A stretch of 64,000 nucleotides of DNA from assembly GCA_963726795.1 (NCBI GenBank), contig CAVSDD010000004.1, forward strand, positions 682,001 through 746,000, written 5' to 3'. The position numbers and the translations under genes were made by a program. Positions 23,969 to 34,063 of this stretch are shown here, piece by piece. Numbering within the stretch: position 1 is the first letter of the stretch; each line of letters opens with the position of its first letter. Source of the DNA: Hyphomicrobium_A sp963726795. GTDB lineage: Bacteria > Pseudomonadota > Alphaproteobacteria > Rhizobiales > Hyphomicrobiaceae. Below the pieces are notes generated by a model. The model saw only the letters and a program-made list of their open reading frames with translations, was not told where the DNA came from and did not search any database.

Positions 23969-24910
23969 ATGTCCACTCGCGAAGGACCCAAGGGTCAGAA
24001 GAAGTCGCCAACGATGCGCGCGGCCGACTCCGCTGCCGCCGCCAGCACGTCTTCCCGCCCCCCGCGCCTCGGTTTCGGTCTCGGTCTGCGCCCGCAGCAC
24101 TACCGCGAGATCCTGGATGAAAACCCGAAGGTCGATTGGTTCGAGGTCATTTCCGAGAACTACATGATACCGGGCGGTCAGCCGCTTGCCATTCTCGACC
24201 AGATCGTCGAGCGCTACCCGGCGGTCATGCACGGCGTCTCGCTGTCGATCGCTTCGACCGCTCCGTTCGACGAGGACTATCTCGACGGGCTCAACACGCT
24301 CGCCAGGCGCGTGCGCCCCAAGTGGATCTCCGATCACTTGTGCTGGACCGGCGTGCACGGCGTCAACCTCCACGACCTCTTGCCCATTCCCTATACGCAG
24401 GAGGCGCTCGACCACGTCGTCTCGCGCGTCCACTACGTGCAGGAGAGGCTCGGCCGGCCGCTGTGCCTGGAAAATGTCTCCACCTACGTGCAATTCGGGC
24501 AGTCTGAGATGTATGAGTGGGAGTTCATTTCCGAGCTCGCACGGCGCACGGGCTGCTGGCTCTTGTTCGACGTCAATAACGTGTTCGTCAGCGCCTTCAA
24601 TCACGGCTACGACGCGCTCACCTTCCTCAACGGCATTCCCCAGGATCGCGTCATCCAGTTCCATCTGGCCGGCCACAGCGACATGACGAGCTATGTCGTC
24701 GACACGCACGATCATCCCGTGCGCGAGGAGGTGTGGGCGCTCTATGAGGCCGCGCTGCGCCGCTTCGGGCCGGTGTCGACCATGATCGAGCGCGACGACA
24801 ATATTCCACCGCTTGCCGAGATGATGGGCGAGCTCGACTACGCGCGCGGCGTCGCAAACAGGGTGCTGGGTGCGCTCGCGAGCGCCGAAGAAAATCGCTT
24901 GTCGGCGTGA
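23969..24910 (+). CDS. bufB: MNIO-family (DUF692) peptide-modifying iron enzyme
   Basis: A 313-residue DUF692 enzyme, now called MNIO (multinuclear non-heme iron oxidative). It has a TIM-barrel fold with candidate metal ligands in MHGVS, ISDHLCW, CLENVS, LLFDVNN, AFNHGYD, FHLAGH, DTHDHPV and MIERDDN. Bufferin-type members oxidise cysteine side chains of the BufA precursor. The N-terminal 33 residues are a variable, low-complexity extension before GFGLGLRPQHYREIL. Ribosome site AAGGGA precedes the ATG. Partner BufC is encoded immediately downstream. Confidence 0.93.
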   Translation: MSTREGPKGQKKSPTMRAADSAAAASTSSRPPRLGFGLGLRPQHYREILDENPKVDWFEVISENYMIPGGQPLAILDQIVERYPAVMHGVSLSIASTAPFDEDYLDGLNTLARRVRPKWISDHLCWTGVHGVNLHDLLPIPYTQEALDHVVSRVHYVQERLGRPLCLENVSTYVQFGQSEMYEWEFISELARRTGCWLLFDVNNVFVSAFNHGYDALTFLNGIPQDRVIQFHLAGHSDMTSYVVDTHDHPVREEVWALYEAALRRFGPVSTMIERDDNIPPLAEMMGELDYARGVANRVLGALASAEENRLSA

Positions 24911-24926
24911 TGCGAAGAGATCCATT

Positions 24927-25706
24927 TTGAAACTCAAGGAATTTCAGGATCGCTTCCAGCGCGCCATCCTCAAGGGCGACGACGCCATCCTGGCCGACAT
25001 TCCCGATGGTCCGCACGAGACGAAGCACAAGCTGCTCAGCATCTATCGCGACGCCTACGCGCTGCGGCTGATCGAGGTCATCGGCAACGACCACGAGTAT
25101 CTGCAGACCTATCTCGGCGACGACGCTTTCGCCGCCATGGCGCGCGCCTACATCGAGAGCTGTCCGTCGCAACATCCCAACGCGCGCTGGGTTGCGCGGC
25201 GCCTGCCGGAATTCCTGCGGTCGACCAAGCCCTATAGCGGTACGCCGGTGCTTGCCGACCTCGCAGCGCTCGAACGCGCGCTCAACGATGCTTTCGACGG
25301 CCCGGACGCGCCGGCGTTGGGCCTCACCGCCCTCAGCAGTCATCCGCCTGAGACGTGGGCGCAATTGTCATTCGAGCCCCACCCCGTCGCAGCCCGGTTC
25401 GAGGTGACCACGAACGTCGCCGATATCTGGCCGGCGCTCAAAGCCGGCAAGGAACCCCCGAGCCGTGTAACCTATGAGGAGCGACGGAGTATCCTCGTGT
25501 GGCGTCTCGACATGAAGTCGATGTTTCGCGAATTGCCTGCCGAAGAGGCGATGGTCTGGAACGAGGTGGCAAACGGCGCAACCTTCGGCGAGCTGTGCGT
25601 CTTGCTGGCGACCTACGCCGACCCCACCACTGCGCCGATGCGCGCGGCAGGCTACCTGCGAACCTGGCTCGACGCCGGCCTCCTCAGCAAAGCCGCTATC
25701 GCATAA
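24927..25706 (+). CDS. bufC: DUF2063 recognition partner of BufB
   Basis: About 259 residues of the DUF2063 family (HvfC/BufC-like), beginning LKEFQDRFQRAILKGDD and containing HETKHKLLSIYRDAYALRLIEV, then a C-terminal domain (DIWPALKAGKEPPSRVTYEERRSILVWR). Such proteins deliver the leader or core peptide to the MNIO enzyme. The start is taken as the TTG at 24927, 17 bases after bufB, behind GAAGAGA, because homologues begin there; an upstream GTG at 24870 would overlap bufB. It converges with the RND pump, only three bases separating the two stops. Confidence 0.88.
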   Translation: MKLKEFQDRFQRAILKGDDAILADIPDGPHETKHKLLSIYRDAYALRLIEVIGNDHEYLQTYLGDDAFAAMARAYIESCPSQHPNARWVARRLPEFLRSTKPYSGTPVLADLAALERALNDAFDGPDAPALGLTALSSHPPETWAQLSFEPHPVAARFEVTTNVADIWPALKAGKEPPSRVTYEERRSILVWRLDMKSMFRELPAEEAMVWNEVANGATFGELCVLLATYADPTTAPMRAAGYLRTWLDAGLLSKAAIA

Positions 25707-25709
25707 GCC

Positions 25710-28700
25710 CTACGCCAGCGGACCCGTGATGGCCGGGCGCTCGGTCGTCGGCGTTTCCGTTTCGGTGGGCCGCGCTTTACCGCCAAGCCGGCGATGCAAC
25801 TTGTCGAGCAGCAGGTAGACCACCGGCGTCGTGTAAAGCGTCAGCACTTGCGACACCAACAGGCCGCCGATGATGGTGATGCCGAGCGGGCGCCGTATTT
25901 CCGAGCCCGGTCCGACGGCGATCGCCAGGGGAACCGCGCCGAGCATCGCCGCCATCGTCGTCATCAGGATGGGACGGAAGCGTGCGAGGCATGCCTCGTA
26001 GATTGCGGGCGCCGGTTTCAGCCCGCGCCGGCGCTCGCCGTCGAGCGCGAAGTCCACCATCATGATTCCGTTCTTCTTCACGATGCCGATCAGCAGGATC
26101 ACGCCGATGAGTGCGGTCATCGACAGCTCGATGCCCGCTACGCGCAGCGCCAATAGCGCGCCGAGGCCGGCGGACGGCAGCGTGGAGATGATAGTGAGTG
26201 GATGCGCGAGGCTCTCGTAGAGCACGCCCAGCACGATATAGACCGCGAGCAAGGCTGCCAGGATGAGCAGCGGCTGCTGCGAGGATTGCTGCGCAAAGGC
26301 TGCCGCGTCGCCCGCCATCTCGCCGCGCAGGCCCGGCGGCGCATGCAGCTCCGCCATGAGCTGATTGATGTCCTGCAGCGCCGCATCGAGCGTGTTTCCC
26401 GGCGCCGTGTCGAAGGTGATGGTGACGGCCGGGAACGGCCCCTGGTGATTGACCGTGAGGGGCGTCAGATCCTTCTTGACCTTGATCACCGTCAATAGTT
26501 GGACTTGCGCGCCACCCTTCGCCGGCACGTAGATGTGCTCGAGATCGGAAGGATCGCGCGTCAGCTTCGGATCGACCTCCAGGATGACGCGATACTGATT
26601 GCGCGCGGCGTAGATGGTCGAGATCTGGCGCTGCGAGAAGGCGTTGTTGAGCGCGTTGTCGATATCTGAAATCTGCACCCCGAGGCGCGCCGCCGCGTCG
26701 CGGTTGATCTGGACGTCGAGCTGCAATCCCCCCGCCTGCCGGTCGCTATCGACATCCACCAGGCCCGGCATCTGCTTCATGCGGTCCAGCACCTTGGGCA
26801 TCCAGGCGTAGAGTTCGTCGATGTCAGGATCCCAGAGGGTGAACTGGTACTGCAAGTCGCCCTGGCGCGCGCCGACACGAATGTCGCGCGAGGGGACGAG
26901 GCGCACGTCGAGACCGCGCAAATTCGCGAGTTCCTTGCGCATGCGATTGATGACGCTGGCCGTCGTCACGCCCTTGCGCTCGGCAAGCGGCTTGAGACTT
27001 ACGAACATGCGTCCGGAGTTCACCGAGGCATTGCCACCGGACGCTCCGACCGAGGAGCCGACGTGCTCGACGGCGGGATCGGCGAGGATGATGTCCAGAG
27101 CCTCGTTCTGCAATTTTGACATGGCCTCAAACGAGATGTCGGCGGCGGCCTTTGTGTTGGCCATGATCAGGCCCGTGTCGTCCTCGGGAAAGAAGCCCTT
27201 GGGCGTGTGCACGTAGAGATGCACCGTGAGGACGATCACGCACAGCAGCGAAAACAGCATCACGGCCTGATTGCGCAAGGCGATCGTGAGCGTGCGCGCG
27301 TAGCCCTTCACGATGGCGCCGAGCACGCCCTCCACGATGCGGTCAAGACGCGTCGGTTCGCCACTCGCCTTGCGCAGGAAGCGCGCGCAGATCATCGGTG
27401 TGACCGACAGAGAGACGACGAGCGAAACGGCAATCGCGACGGCGAGCGTCACGGAGAACTCGCGCAGCAGCCTGCCGACGACGCCGCCCATGAAGAGGAT
27501 CGGGATGAAGGCGGCGATAAGCGAGATGCTGATCGAAAGCACCGTGAAGCCGATCTGCTTGGCGCCGGCGAGCGCCGCATCGAGCGGGCGCATACCGGTT
27601 TCCAAGTTGCGGTAGATGTTCTCGATCATCACGATGGCGTCGTCGACGACGAACCCCGCCGCGATCACGAACGCCATCAGCGTGAGGTTGTTGATGGAAA
27701 AGCCGATGAGCCACATCACCGCGCACGTGCCCGCGAGCGACAGCGGCACCGTGATGCCGGCCGCTAACGTGGTCGTCAGGCGCCGCAGGAACAGGTAGAC
27801 AACCAGCATGACGAGCGCGATCGCGATGGCGAGCGTGAATTGCATGTCGTTGACGCTGGCGCGGATGGTCGTCGTGCGGTCCGAAAGCACCGAGATGTCG
27901 ATCGCCGCCGGGATCCACCGGTGCAGATCCGGCAGCATCGCCTTCACGGCATCGACGGTCTGAATGACGTTGGCGCCGGGCTGCTTGCGGATGAGCAGGA
28001 GAACACCCGGCTTGTGATCGAACTTCGCGGCCGAGCGCGTGTTGCGTGTGCCGTGGTCGATGTTCGCCACGCTCGACAGCCGCACCACGTTGCCCGCACT
28101 CGTCTTGAGCACGATCGCGCCGTAGTCCGCCGGCTCGCGCATCTGGCGGTTTATGCCAAGGCTGATCTCCTGCTTGTCGCCCTCGACGGAGCCGACCGGC
28201 TGGATGGCGTTGGCGGCGTCGACCGCGCTGCGCACTTCCTCCATGCTCAAGCCCATGGAAGCGAGCAGGGTGGGGTTCACGCGCACGCGGATGGCAGGCT
28301 GCTCGGCGCCGCTCACGTCGACTTGCGCCACGCCGTCGACTTGCGAGATGCGCTGGGCGATGACCGTGTCGGCCGCGTCGTAGAGGTCCGTCGCCGCCAT
28401 GCTCTCCGATGTCAAAGCAAGGATCAGAACGGGCGAGTCGGACGGGTTATATTTGCGGAACGTCGGCACCTGCGGCAGGTCCGACGGCAGATCGGCCGTT
28501 GCGGCGTTGAGCGCGGCCTGAACGTCGCGGGCGGCGCCATCGACATTGCGCGAAAGGTCGAACTGGATCGAGATGCTGGCGGAGCCGGTCGAGCTCACCG
28601 AGGTCAGCTCGGTGACGCCGGCAATTTCCCCCAAGCGCCGCTCGAGCGGGGCAGCGATCGTGGCGGCCATGGTCGCGGGATCGGCTCCGGGCCGGCTTGC

Positions 28701-28844
28701 GGAGACGCGCAGCGTCGGGAAATCGACTGCGGGTAGGCTCGCGACTGGCAGATGGAAATAGGCCGCTGCGCCGGCGATGAACATGCCGGTTGCGAGCAGC
28801 GTCGTCGCGATCGGGCGCAGGATGAAGGGGGTCGAGAAGCTCAT
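25710..28844 (-). CDS. mdtC: RND efflux pump inner-membrane subunit, MdtC-like
   Basis: A 1044-residue RND permease with the normal 12-helix plan and two large periplasmic loops. It starts STPFILRPIATTLLATGMF and has PLERRLGEIAGV, the proton-relay helix GFVVDDAIVMIENIYRNLE and the repeat feature GIVKKNGIMMVDFALD. It pairs with a second RND subunit four bases upstream, the arrangement of MdtABC, where MdtB and MdtC form a hetero-trimer exporting hydrophobic drugs or bile-salt-like compounds. No TolC-type outer-membrane gene is present here. Confidence 0.92.
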   Translation of the reverse strand: MSFSTPFILRPIATTLLATGMFIAGAAAYFHLPVASLPAVDFPTLRVSASRPGADPATMAATIAAPLERRLGEIAGVTELTSVSSTGSASISIQFDLSRNVDGAARDVQAALNAATADLPSDLPQVPTFRKYNPSDSPVLILALTSESMAATDLYDAADTVIAQRISQVDGVAQVDVSGAEQPAIRVRVNPTLLASMGLSMEEVRSAVDAANAIQPVGSVEGDKQEISLGINRQMREPADYGAIVLKTSAGNVVRLSSVANIDHGTRNTRSAAKFDHKPGVLLLIRKQPGANVIQTVDAVKAMLPDLHRWIPAAIDISVLSDRTTTIRASVNDMQFTLAIAIALVMLVVYLFLRRLTTTLAAGITVPLSLAGTCAVMWLIGFSINNLTLMAFVIAAGFVVDDAIVMIENIYRNLETGMRPLDAALAGAKQIGFTVLSISISLIAAFIPILFMGGVVGRLLREFSVTLAVAIAVSLVVSLSVTPMICARFLRKASGEPTRLDRIVEGVLGAIVKGYARTLTIALRNQAVMLFSLLCVIVLTVHLYVHTPKGFFPEDDTGLIMANTKAAADISFEAMSKLQNEALDIILADPAVEHVGSSVGASGGNASVNSGRMFVSLKPLAERKGVTTASVINRMRKELANLRGLDVRLVPSRDIRVGARQGDLQYQFTLWDPDIDELYAWMPKVLDRMKQMPGLVDVDSDRQAGGLQLDVQINRDAAARLGVQISDIDNALNNAFSQRQISTIYAARNQYRVILEVDPKLTRDPSDLEHIYVPAKGGAQVQLLTVIKVKKDLTPLTVNHQGPFPAVTITFDTAPGNTLDAALQDINQLMAELHAPPGLRGEMAGDAAAFAQQSSQQPLLILAALLAVYIVLGVLYESLAHPLTIISTLPSAGLGALLALRVAGIELSMTALIGVILLIGIVKKNGIMMVDFALDGERRRGLKPAPAIYEACLARFRPILMTTMAAMLGAVPLAIAVGPGSEIRRPLGITIIGGLLVSQVLTLYTTPVVYLLLDKLHRRLGGKARPTETETPTTERPAITGPLA

Positions 28845-28848
28845 GGCG

Positions 28849-31800
28849 CTACTCGGCGGCCTCAGGGGTGAGCCCTGAAACCGTATCTTTGTCCTCGCCC
28901 GACTTCGTGAGCCGCGCCTTCAGCCGCTCCATCGCGAGGTAGATGACGGGCGTCGTGTAGAGGGTGAGAAGCTGGCTCAGCAACAGGCCGCCGACGATAG
29001 TAATGCCGAGCGGGTTGCGCAGCTCGGCGCCAGTGCCGCTCTCGATCGCCAGCGGGAGGGCGCCAAACAGCGCGGCGAGCGTCGTCATCATGATGGGACG
29101 GAAGCGCAGCAGCGCTGCCTCGACGATCGACTCGCGCGCGTTCAGCCCGCGCGTGCGCTCCGCTTCAAGCGCGAAGTCGATCATCATGATCGCGTTCTTC
29201 TTGACGATGCCCATCAGCAGCACGATGCCGATCAACGCCACGAGCGACAGATCGAGCCCCATGATTTTCAGCGCGAGCAGCGCGCCGATACCGGCGGACG
29301 GCAGTGTGGTCAGGATCGTGAAGGGGTGGATGAAACTTTCATAGAGCACGCCCAGCACGATGTAGATCGTCACGATGGCCGCGAGGATCAGCCACGGCTG
29401 GCTCGCCAGCGATTTGGCGAACTCATTGGCGTCGCCAAAGAAGCTGCCGGTAACCGAGGAGGGCATGCCGATCGTCCGCTCGGCCTTTGCCACCGCGCTC
29501 ACCGCGTCGCTCAGCGCGGCTCCCGGCGCCAGATTGAAGCTGATCGTCTCGGAGGGGAACTGATCCTGGTGGCTGACCACAAGCGGGGCGGTCGTGTGAA
29601 TGATCTTGGCTATGGCCGTGAGCGGCACCTGCGCGCCCGTGGCTGACGGCACGTAGAGGCGCGCCAGGCGCGAAGGATCGCTGCGGTATTCCGGCTGCGC
29701 CTCGAGCACCACCCGGTACTGGTTGGCTTGCGCGTAGATGGTCGAGACTTGGCGCTGCCCGAAGCCGTCGTTCAGGGCATCGGTGACAGCCTGCAAGTTG
29801 ACGCCCAGGCGTCCCGCCGTTTCGCGATCGACCTCGATTTGCGCGCGCAGTCCGGAATCTTCCGTCTCGAGGCTGACATCGCGCATGACGGGAGACGCTT
29901 TAAGCTCGGTCGCGAGCCGCTTCGACCAGTCGGCAACCTCGGAGGCGCCAGTGCTCACGAGCGTGTACTGGTACTGCGCGCGGCTGGCGCGCGTCGCGAT
30001 CTGCACGTCCTGCACCGGTTGGAAGTAGACCGCGACGCCAGGAATGGTCGAAACGGTGTGGTTCAGCCGCGCAACGATCTGATCGGCGAGAAGGCTGCGC
30101 TCGTTGCGCGGCTTTAAGATCACCTTCAGGTGCCCGACATTGGTCGTCGTATTGAGCGCGCCGACGCCGACGACGGAGACGACTGAGCTGACATCGGGAT
30201 CCTTGCGCACGGCATCGGCAACGCTGGCCTGCACGCGGGTCAATTCCGGGAATGACACCTGCGGCTCGGCTTGGAGCGTCGCGGTGATGAGCCCCGTATC
30301 CTGCACCGGCAGGAAGCCCTTGGGGGCGGCGATGTAGAGCCAGATCGTCAAGACCAGGGTCATCGCCGTGACAAGCAGCGTTGCAAACTGATGGCGCAAA
30401 ACAAGCTCGAGGCTGCGTCGATAGCCTTCGACGACGCTGTCCATCCCCCAGTTGAACGCACGAGCTACGAAGCTCTTCTTGCCTTCGTGCTCCTCCTTCT
30501 TGAGCAGGCGCGCGCACATCATAGGCGTCAGCGTCAGCGAGACGATCGCAGACACGACGACGGCGATGGTGAGCGTCAGGGCAAACTCGCTGAACATGCG
30601 TCCGACGAGCCCGGTCATGAACAAGAGGGGTATGAACACCGCGATCAGCGACAACGTCAGCGAGATCACCGTGAAGCCGATCTCGCGCGCGCCATCGAGA
30701 GCGGCGCGCATGGGGTTCGCCCCCTTCTCCATGTGGCGAACGATGTTCTCGATCATCACGATGGCGTCGTCGACGACGAAGCCGGTGCCGATCGTCAACG
30801 CCATCAGCGAGAGGTTGTCGAGCGAGAAGCCGAAGAACCACATCACGCCGAAGGTGGCGACGAGCGAGACGGGCAGCGCCACGCCGGCGATGACGGTCGC
30901 GCGCCCGGAGCGCAGGAAAATGAACACAACCAGCACGACCAGAGCGACACTCAGGCACAGCGTAAACTGCACGTCGTGGATGGAGGCTCGAATTGTGCCG
31001 GTGCGGTCGTGGACGAGCGTGAGCTTCACCGCCGATGGCAGAGCCTTCTCGAGCCGCGGCAGCTCGGCCTTGAGCCGGTCCACCGTCTCGATGACGTTGG
31101 CGCCGGGCTGGCGCTGCACGTCGATGATGACGGCGGGCGTCGTGTTGAGCCAGCCGCCGACGCGGGCGTTCTCGATGCCGTCCTCGACGGTCGCAACGTC
31201 CTTCAGACGCACCGGCGCGTTGTTGCGGTAGGCGACGACGATCTCGCGATAAGCCTCGGCCAACTCGATCTGGTCGTTGGCAGCGATCGTGTAAGATTGA
31301 TGCGTCCCGTCGAGCGAGCCCTTCGGCCCGGCGACGTTGGCGCCGACGATCGCGCTGCTCAGATCCGACATGCTCATGCCGTAGGAGGCAAGGCGCGAGA
31401 CGTCGGCCTCGACGCGCACCGCGGGGCGTATGCCGCCTTCGACCGAGACATGGCCGACGCCGGTCACTGTGCTCAGGCGCTGCGCGATCAGCGTATCGGC
31501 GAGATCGCTGAGCTCGCGCATGGAGACGGTGTCGGAGGTCAGCGCCATGGTGACGATCGGGGCGTCGGCCGGATTGACCTTCGAGTATGTCGGCGGATAG
31601 GGCAGGTTGCGCGGAAGCGTCGAGCCGGCGGCGTTGATCGCCGACTGCACGTCCTGGGAAGCGGCGTCGATGTCGCGGCCGAGATTGAACTGTAACGTGA
31701 TCTGGCTGAGGCCGAAGGAGCTGGTCGACGTCATGGTCGAGAGCGCCGGGATCTGCCCAAGCTCGCGCTCGAGCGACGCCGTCACCAAAGTCGACATCGT

Positions 31801-31971
31801 CTGCGGATTGGCGCCGGGAAGCTGCGTCGTCACCTGCACGGTCGGGAAGTCGACCTGCGGCAGGGACGAGACGGGCAGGGAGAAGTATCCAAGCGCGCCG
31901 CCGAGAACGGTCGCAAGTCCGAGGAGTGAGGTCGCAATTGGGCGATTGATGAACGGACTGGAAACGCTCAT
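28849..31971 (-). CDS. mdtB: RND efflux pump inner-membrane subunit, MdtB-like
   Basis: A 1040-residue RND permease related to the downstream MdtC-like protein. It starts SSPFINRPIATSLLGLATV and carries SLERELGQIPAL, the helix-4 acidic pair in GFVVDDAIVMIENIVRHME, and GIVKKNAIMMIDFALE in the second half. Its start overlaps the membrane-fusion gene by four bases (ATGA), so all three pump genes are one operon read leftward. Substrate is not deducible. Confidence 0.92.
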   Translation of the reverse strand: MSVSSPFINRPIATSLLGLATVLGGALGYFSLPVSSLPQVDFPTVQVTTQLPGANPQTMSTLVTASLERELGQIPALSTMTSTSSFGLSQITLQFNLGRDIDAASQDVQSAINAAGSTLPRNLPYPPTYSKVNPADAPIVTMALTSDTVSMRELSDLADTLIAQRLSTVTGVGHVSVEGGIRPAVRVEADVSRLASYGMSMSDLSSAIVGANVAGPKGSLDGTHQSYTIAANDQIELAEAYREIVVAYRNNAPVRLKDVATVEDGIENARVGGWLNTTPAVIIDVQRQPGANVIETVDRLKAELPRLEKALPSAVKLTLVHDRTGTIRASIHDVQFTLCLSVALVVLVVFIFLRSGRATVIAGVALPVSLVATFGVMWFFGFSLDNLSLMALTIGTGFVVDDAIVMIENIVRHMEKGANPMRAALDGAREIGFTVISLTLSLIAVFIPLLFMTGLVGRMFSEFALTLTIAVVVSAIVSLTLTPMMCARLLKKEEHEGKKSFVARAFNWGMDSVVEGYRRSLELVLRHQFATLLVTAMTLVLTIWLYIAAPKGFLPVQDTGLITATLQAEPQVSFPELTRVQASVADAVRKDPDVSSVVSVVGVGALNTTTNVGHLKVILKPRNERSLLADQIVARLNHTVSTIPGVAVYFQPVQDVQIATRASRAQYQYTLVSTGASEVADWSKRLATELKASPVMRDVSLETEDSGLRAQIEVDRETAGRLGVNLQAVTDALNDGFGQRQVSTIYAQANQYRVVLEAQPEYRSDPSRLARLYVPSATGAQVPLTAIAKIIHTTAPLVVSHQDQFPSETISFNLAPGAALSDAVSAVAKAERTIGMPSSVTGSFFGDANEFAKSLASQPWLILAAIVTIYIVLGVLYESFIHPFTILTTLPSAGIGALLALKIMGLDLSLVALIGIVLLMGIVKKNAIMMIDFALEAERTRGLNARESIVEAALLRFRPIMMTTLAALFGALPLAIESGTGAELRNPLGITIVGGLLLSQLLTLYTTPVIYLAMERLKARLTKSGEDKDTVSGLTPEAAE

Positions 31972-33293
31972 TGAGCGGGCGCCGCCGTCGCATCATGCTT
32001 GTGGTGGCCTTTGCCGCCATGCTTATGACCGCCCGCCGCAGCGGCCGGATCGGCGGCAGTAGCACCGCCGGCAGCAGCGCCGTTTATAGAGGCGGTTTCC
32101 TCGGATGGCACGCCCGAGGCGTCGGCTTGCGGCGCATCGCCCTTCGAAGCGGATGGCTTGTCATCGCCTGGCGCGCTTACCTTCACCTCGGCGCCCTGCT
32201 TCAGACGCGCAAAGCCCGCTGTGACGACCTGGTCCTTGTCGGCAAGGCCCTGCGAGATGACCGCCTGCTTCTCGTCCTGCTGCGCGATGGTGACCGGGCG
32301 CACGCTCACTTTGTTGTCGCTGCCGATCAGGTAGACGAACGTATTGTCAGGTCCGCGCTGGACGGCAGCGGTCGGCACGACGACGACCTTATCCATGGTT
32401 TTGAGCAGGAGGCGCACGTTGACGAACTGGCCCGGCCAGAGCTGCAGCTGGGCATTGGGGAAGTCGGCCTTGAGGCGGATGGTGCCCGTCGTCTGGTCGA
32501 CCTGGTTGTCGACGACCTGCAGCGTGCCCTTGTCGAGCACGGCATCGCTGTCGGTCTCGAGCGCATCGACCGCGAGCTCGCGCTCGGCGCGCGCCTTGTT
32601 GATGTCGGGGAGCTGCTGCTGGGGAAGCGTGAACATCACGGAGATCGGCCGCACCTCGGTAATGACAACGATGCCGGCGTCGGAGGCACGCACGAGGTTG
32701 CCGACGTCGACGAGCCGGAGCCCGGTTCGTCCGTCGATCGGCGAGGTGATTGTCGTATAGCCGACGAAGGCTTCCGCGTTTTCGATCGCGGCCTCGTCGG
32801 ATTTGACCTGTGCCTCCTGCTGCTTCACCAGCGCGCGCTGCGTATCGATCTGCTGCTGGGAGATCGCCAGCGTGCCGACCTTCTGGAAGCGGTCTAGGTC
32901 GAGCTTGCTGTTGGCGAGCAACGCTTCGTCGAGTGCCTTTTTGGCCTTCGTCTGGTCGAGCTGAGCCTGGTAGGTGACGGGATCGATCTTCGCCAGCACG
33001 TCTCCGCGCTTCACGTCCTGGCCTTCCTTGAAGTCGATGGAGATAATCTTGCCGTCGACCTGCGGGCGCACGGTGACGGTGTTGCGCGCCTTGGCGGATC
33101 CGACGCCTTCCAGCCACACCGGCACGTCGGCCAAGTGAGCCTCGGCGGCCACGACGGGGACCGGGCCATTGTCGCGGGTCCAGCCGCGCTTGCCCTTCTG
33201 GCGCTCCTCGACACCTGAGGTGTAATAGACCGCCGCTGCGGTCAGCCCGCCGATAATGAGAATCGCCAAAAACGATTTGATAAACTTCTTCAC
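31968..33293 (-). CDS. mdtA: RND membrane-fusion protein, MdtA-like, with His-rich tail
   Basis: A 441-residue periplasmic adaptor. An N-terminal membrane anchor (about 5-27) is followed by the split lipoyl domain (NTVTVRPQVDGKIISIDFKEGQ), an alpha-hairpin (about 105-160), the second lipoyl half (ITSPIDGRTGLRLVDVGN) and beta-barrel domains to about residue 375. The last 65 residues are low complexity and end in a His/Lys/Gly-rich stretch (HKHGGKGHHKHD). Such a tail is not typical of MdtA and could bind metal ions, though this is inference. Confidence 0.9.
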   Translation of the reverse strand: MKKFIKSFLAILIIGGLTAAAVYYTSGVEERQKGKRGWTRDNGPVPVVAAEAHLADVPVWLEGVGSAKARNTVTVRPQVDGKIISIDFKEGQDVKRGDVLAKIDPVTYQAQLDQTKAKKALDEALLANSKLDLDRFQKVGTLAISQQQIDTQRALVKQQEAQVKSDEAAIENAEAFVGYTTITSPIDGRTGLRLVDVGNLVRASDAGIVVITEVRPISVMFTLPQQQLPDINKARAERELAVDALETDSDAVLDKGTLQVVDNQVDQTTGTIRLKADFPNAQLQLWPGQFVNVRLLLKTMDKVVVVPTAAVQRGPDNTFVYLIGSDNKVSVRPVTIAQQDEKQAVISQGLADKDQVVTAGFARLKQGAEVKVSAPGDDKPSASKGDAPQADASGVPSEETASINGAAAGGATAADPAAAAGGHKHGGKGHHKHDATAAPAQ

Positions 33294-33567
33294 CTTGAAT
33301 CCTGTCCCTGGCCAATCCCCAGCTCAGACGTCGCAAATGGGCGAATGTGCGGCATCTGCAGGCAAAACGCGCAACACCGGTAAAAGCCGTCGCGCCACCG
33401 GCTGCTGGCCATGTGGTGTCCCAGCCACAACCATAGCCCCGACCGGCCTTTACCCGGCAGTTGAACTCGACCGGTTCGTCATTATCTTTCCTGTCCCTTA
33501 CGACGCGGCCATGCTTGGCCGCCCGACCAACGGTTAGCCCCAAGGTCATTTCCCATAGGTCAGTTCC

Positions 33568-33987
33568 ATGACGGATGATTTCCCCGATCGGTGGATGTGG
33601 TCGGAAGCGTGCGAGATGCTGGCGCGCGCCGATCGCCTGCACCGGCAACTCTTCCAGCCGGTACGCGCCCACCGGCAGGTGCCGGCCTGGGAGCCGCCTG
33701 CCGACGTGCTCGAGACCGAGCATGAGGTGCTCGTGATCGCCGCGCTCCCGGGCGTGAAGCCGGACCGGATCGAGGCCGCCATCGACGGCAACGATCTCGT
33801 CCTCGCCGGCACGCGAACTCTGCCCAAGGAGCTGGGGCGAGCCGTGATTCACCGCCTGGAATTGCCGCAAGGGCACTTCGAGCGCCGGCTGCGGCTGCCT
33901 GCCGGGCGTTACTCGGATATCCGCCGCTCGATCGTCGACGGATGTCTGGTCGTCGTTCTCACCAAAGCCGAGGCCCCGCGCGGCTGA
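33568..33987 (+). CDS. Hsp20/alpha-crystallin small heat-shock protein
   Basis: A 139-residue Hsp20-family holdase. The alpha-crystallin domain (about 45-135) begins WEPPADVLETEHEVLVIAALPGVKPDRIEA and includes the late strand motif FERRLRLPAGRY; the last sheet ends DGCLVVVLTKAE. It lacks the extended I-x-I/V tail common in classical members. It sits directly upstream of lon, a pairing seen in many alphaproteobacteria, linking holding and degradation of damaged proteins. No sigma-32 or EcfG site was recognised upstream. Confidence 0.87.
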   Translation: MTDDFPDRWMWSEACEMLARADRLHRQLFQPVRAHRQVPAWEPPADVLETEHEVLVIAALPGVKPDRIEAAIDGNDLVLAGTRTLPKELGRAVIHRLELPQGHFERRLRLPAGRYSDIRRSIVDGCLVVVLTKAEAPRG

Positions 33988-34063
33988 GGTGGAAATCGCA
34001 GCCCGCAAGACCCACCTAGGCGAGACCCCGGAAATTTTGACCCGGGCCAGAGAGACCGAGCCA

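Noticed and set aside
29900..32065. 721-codon frame within mdtB
   Set aside because: A shifted-frame shadow of the RND permease with very Arg-rich composition.
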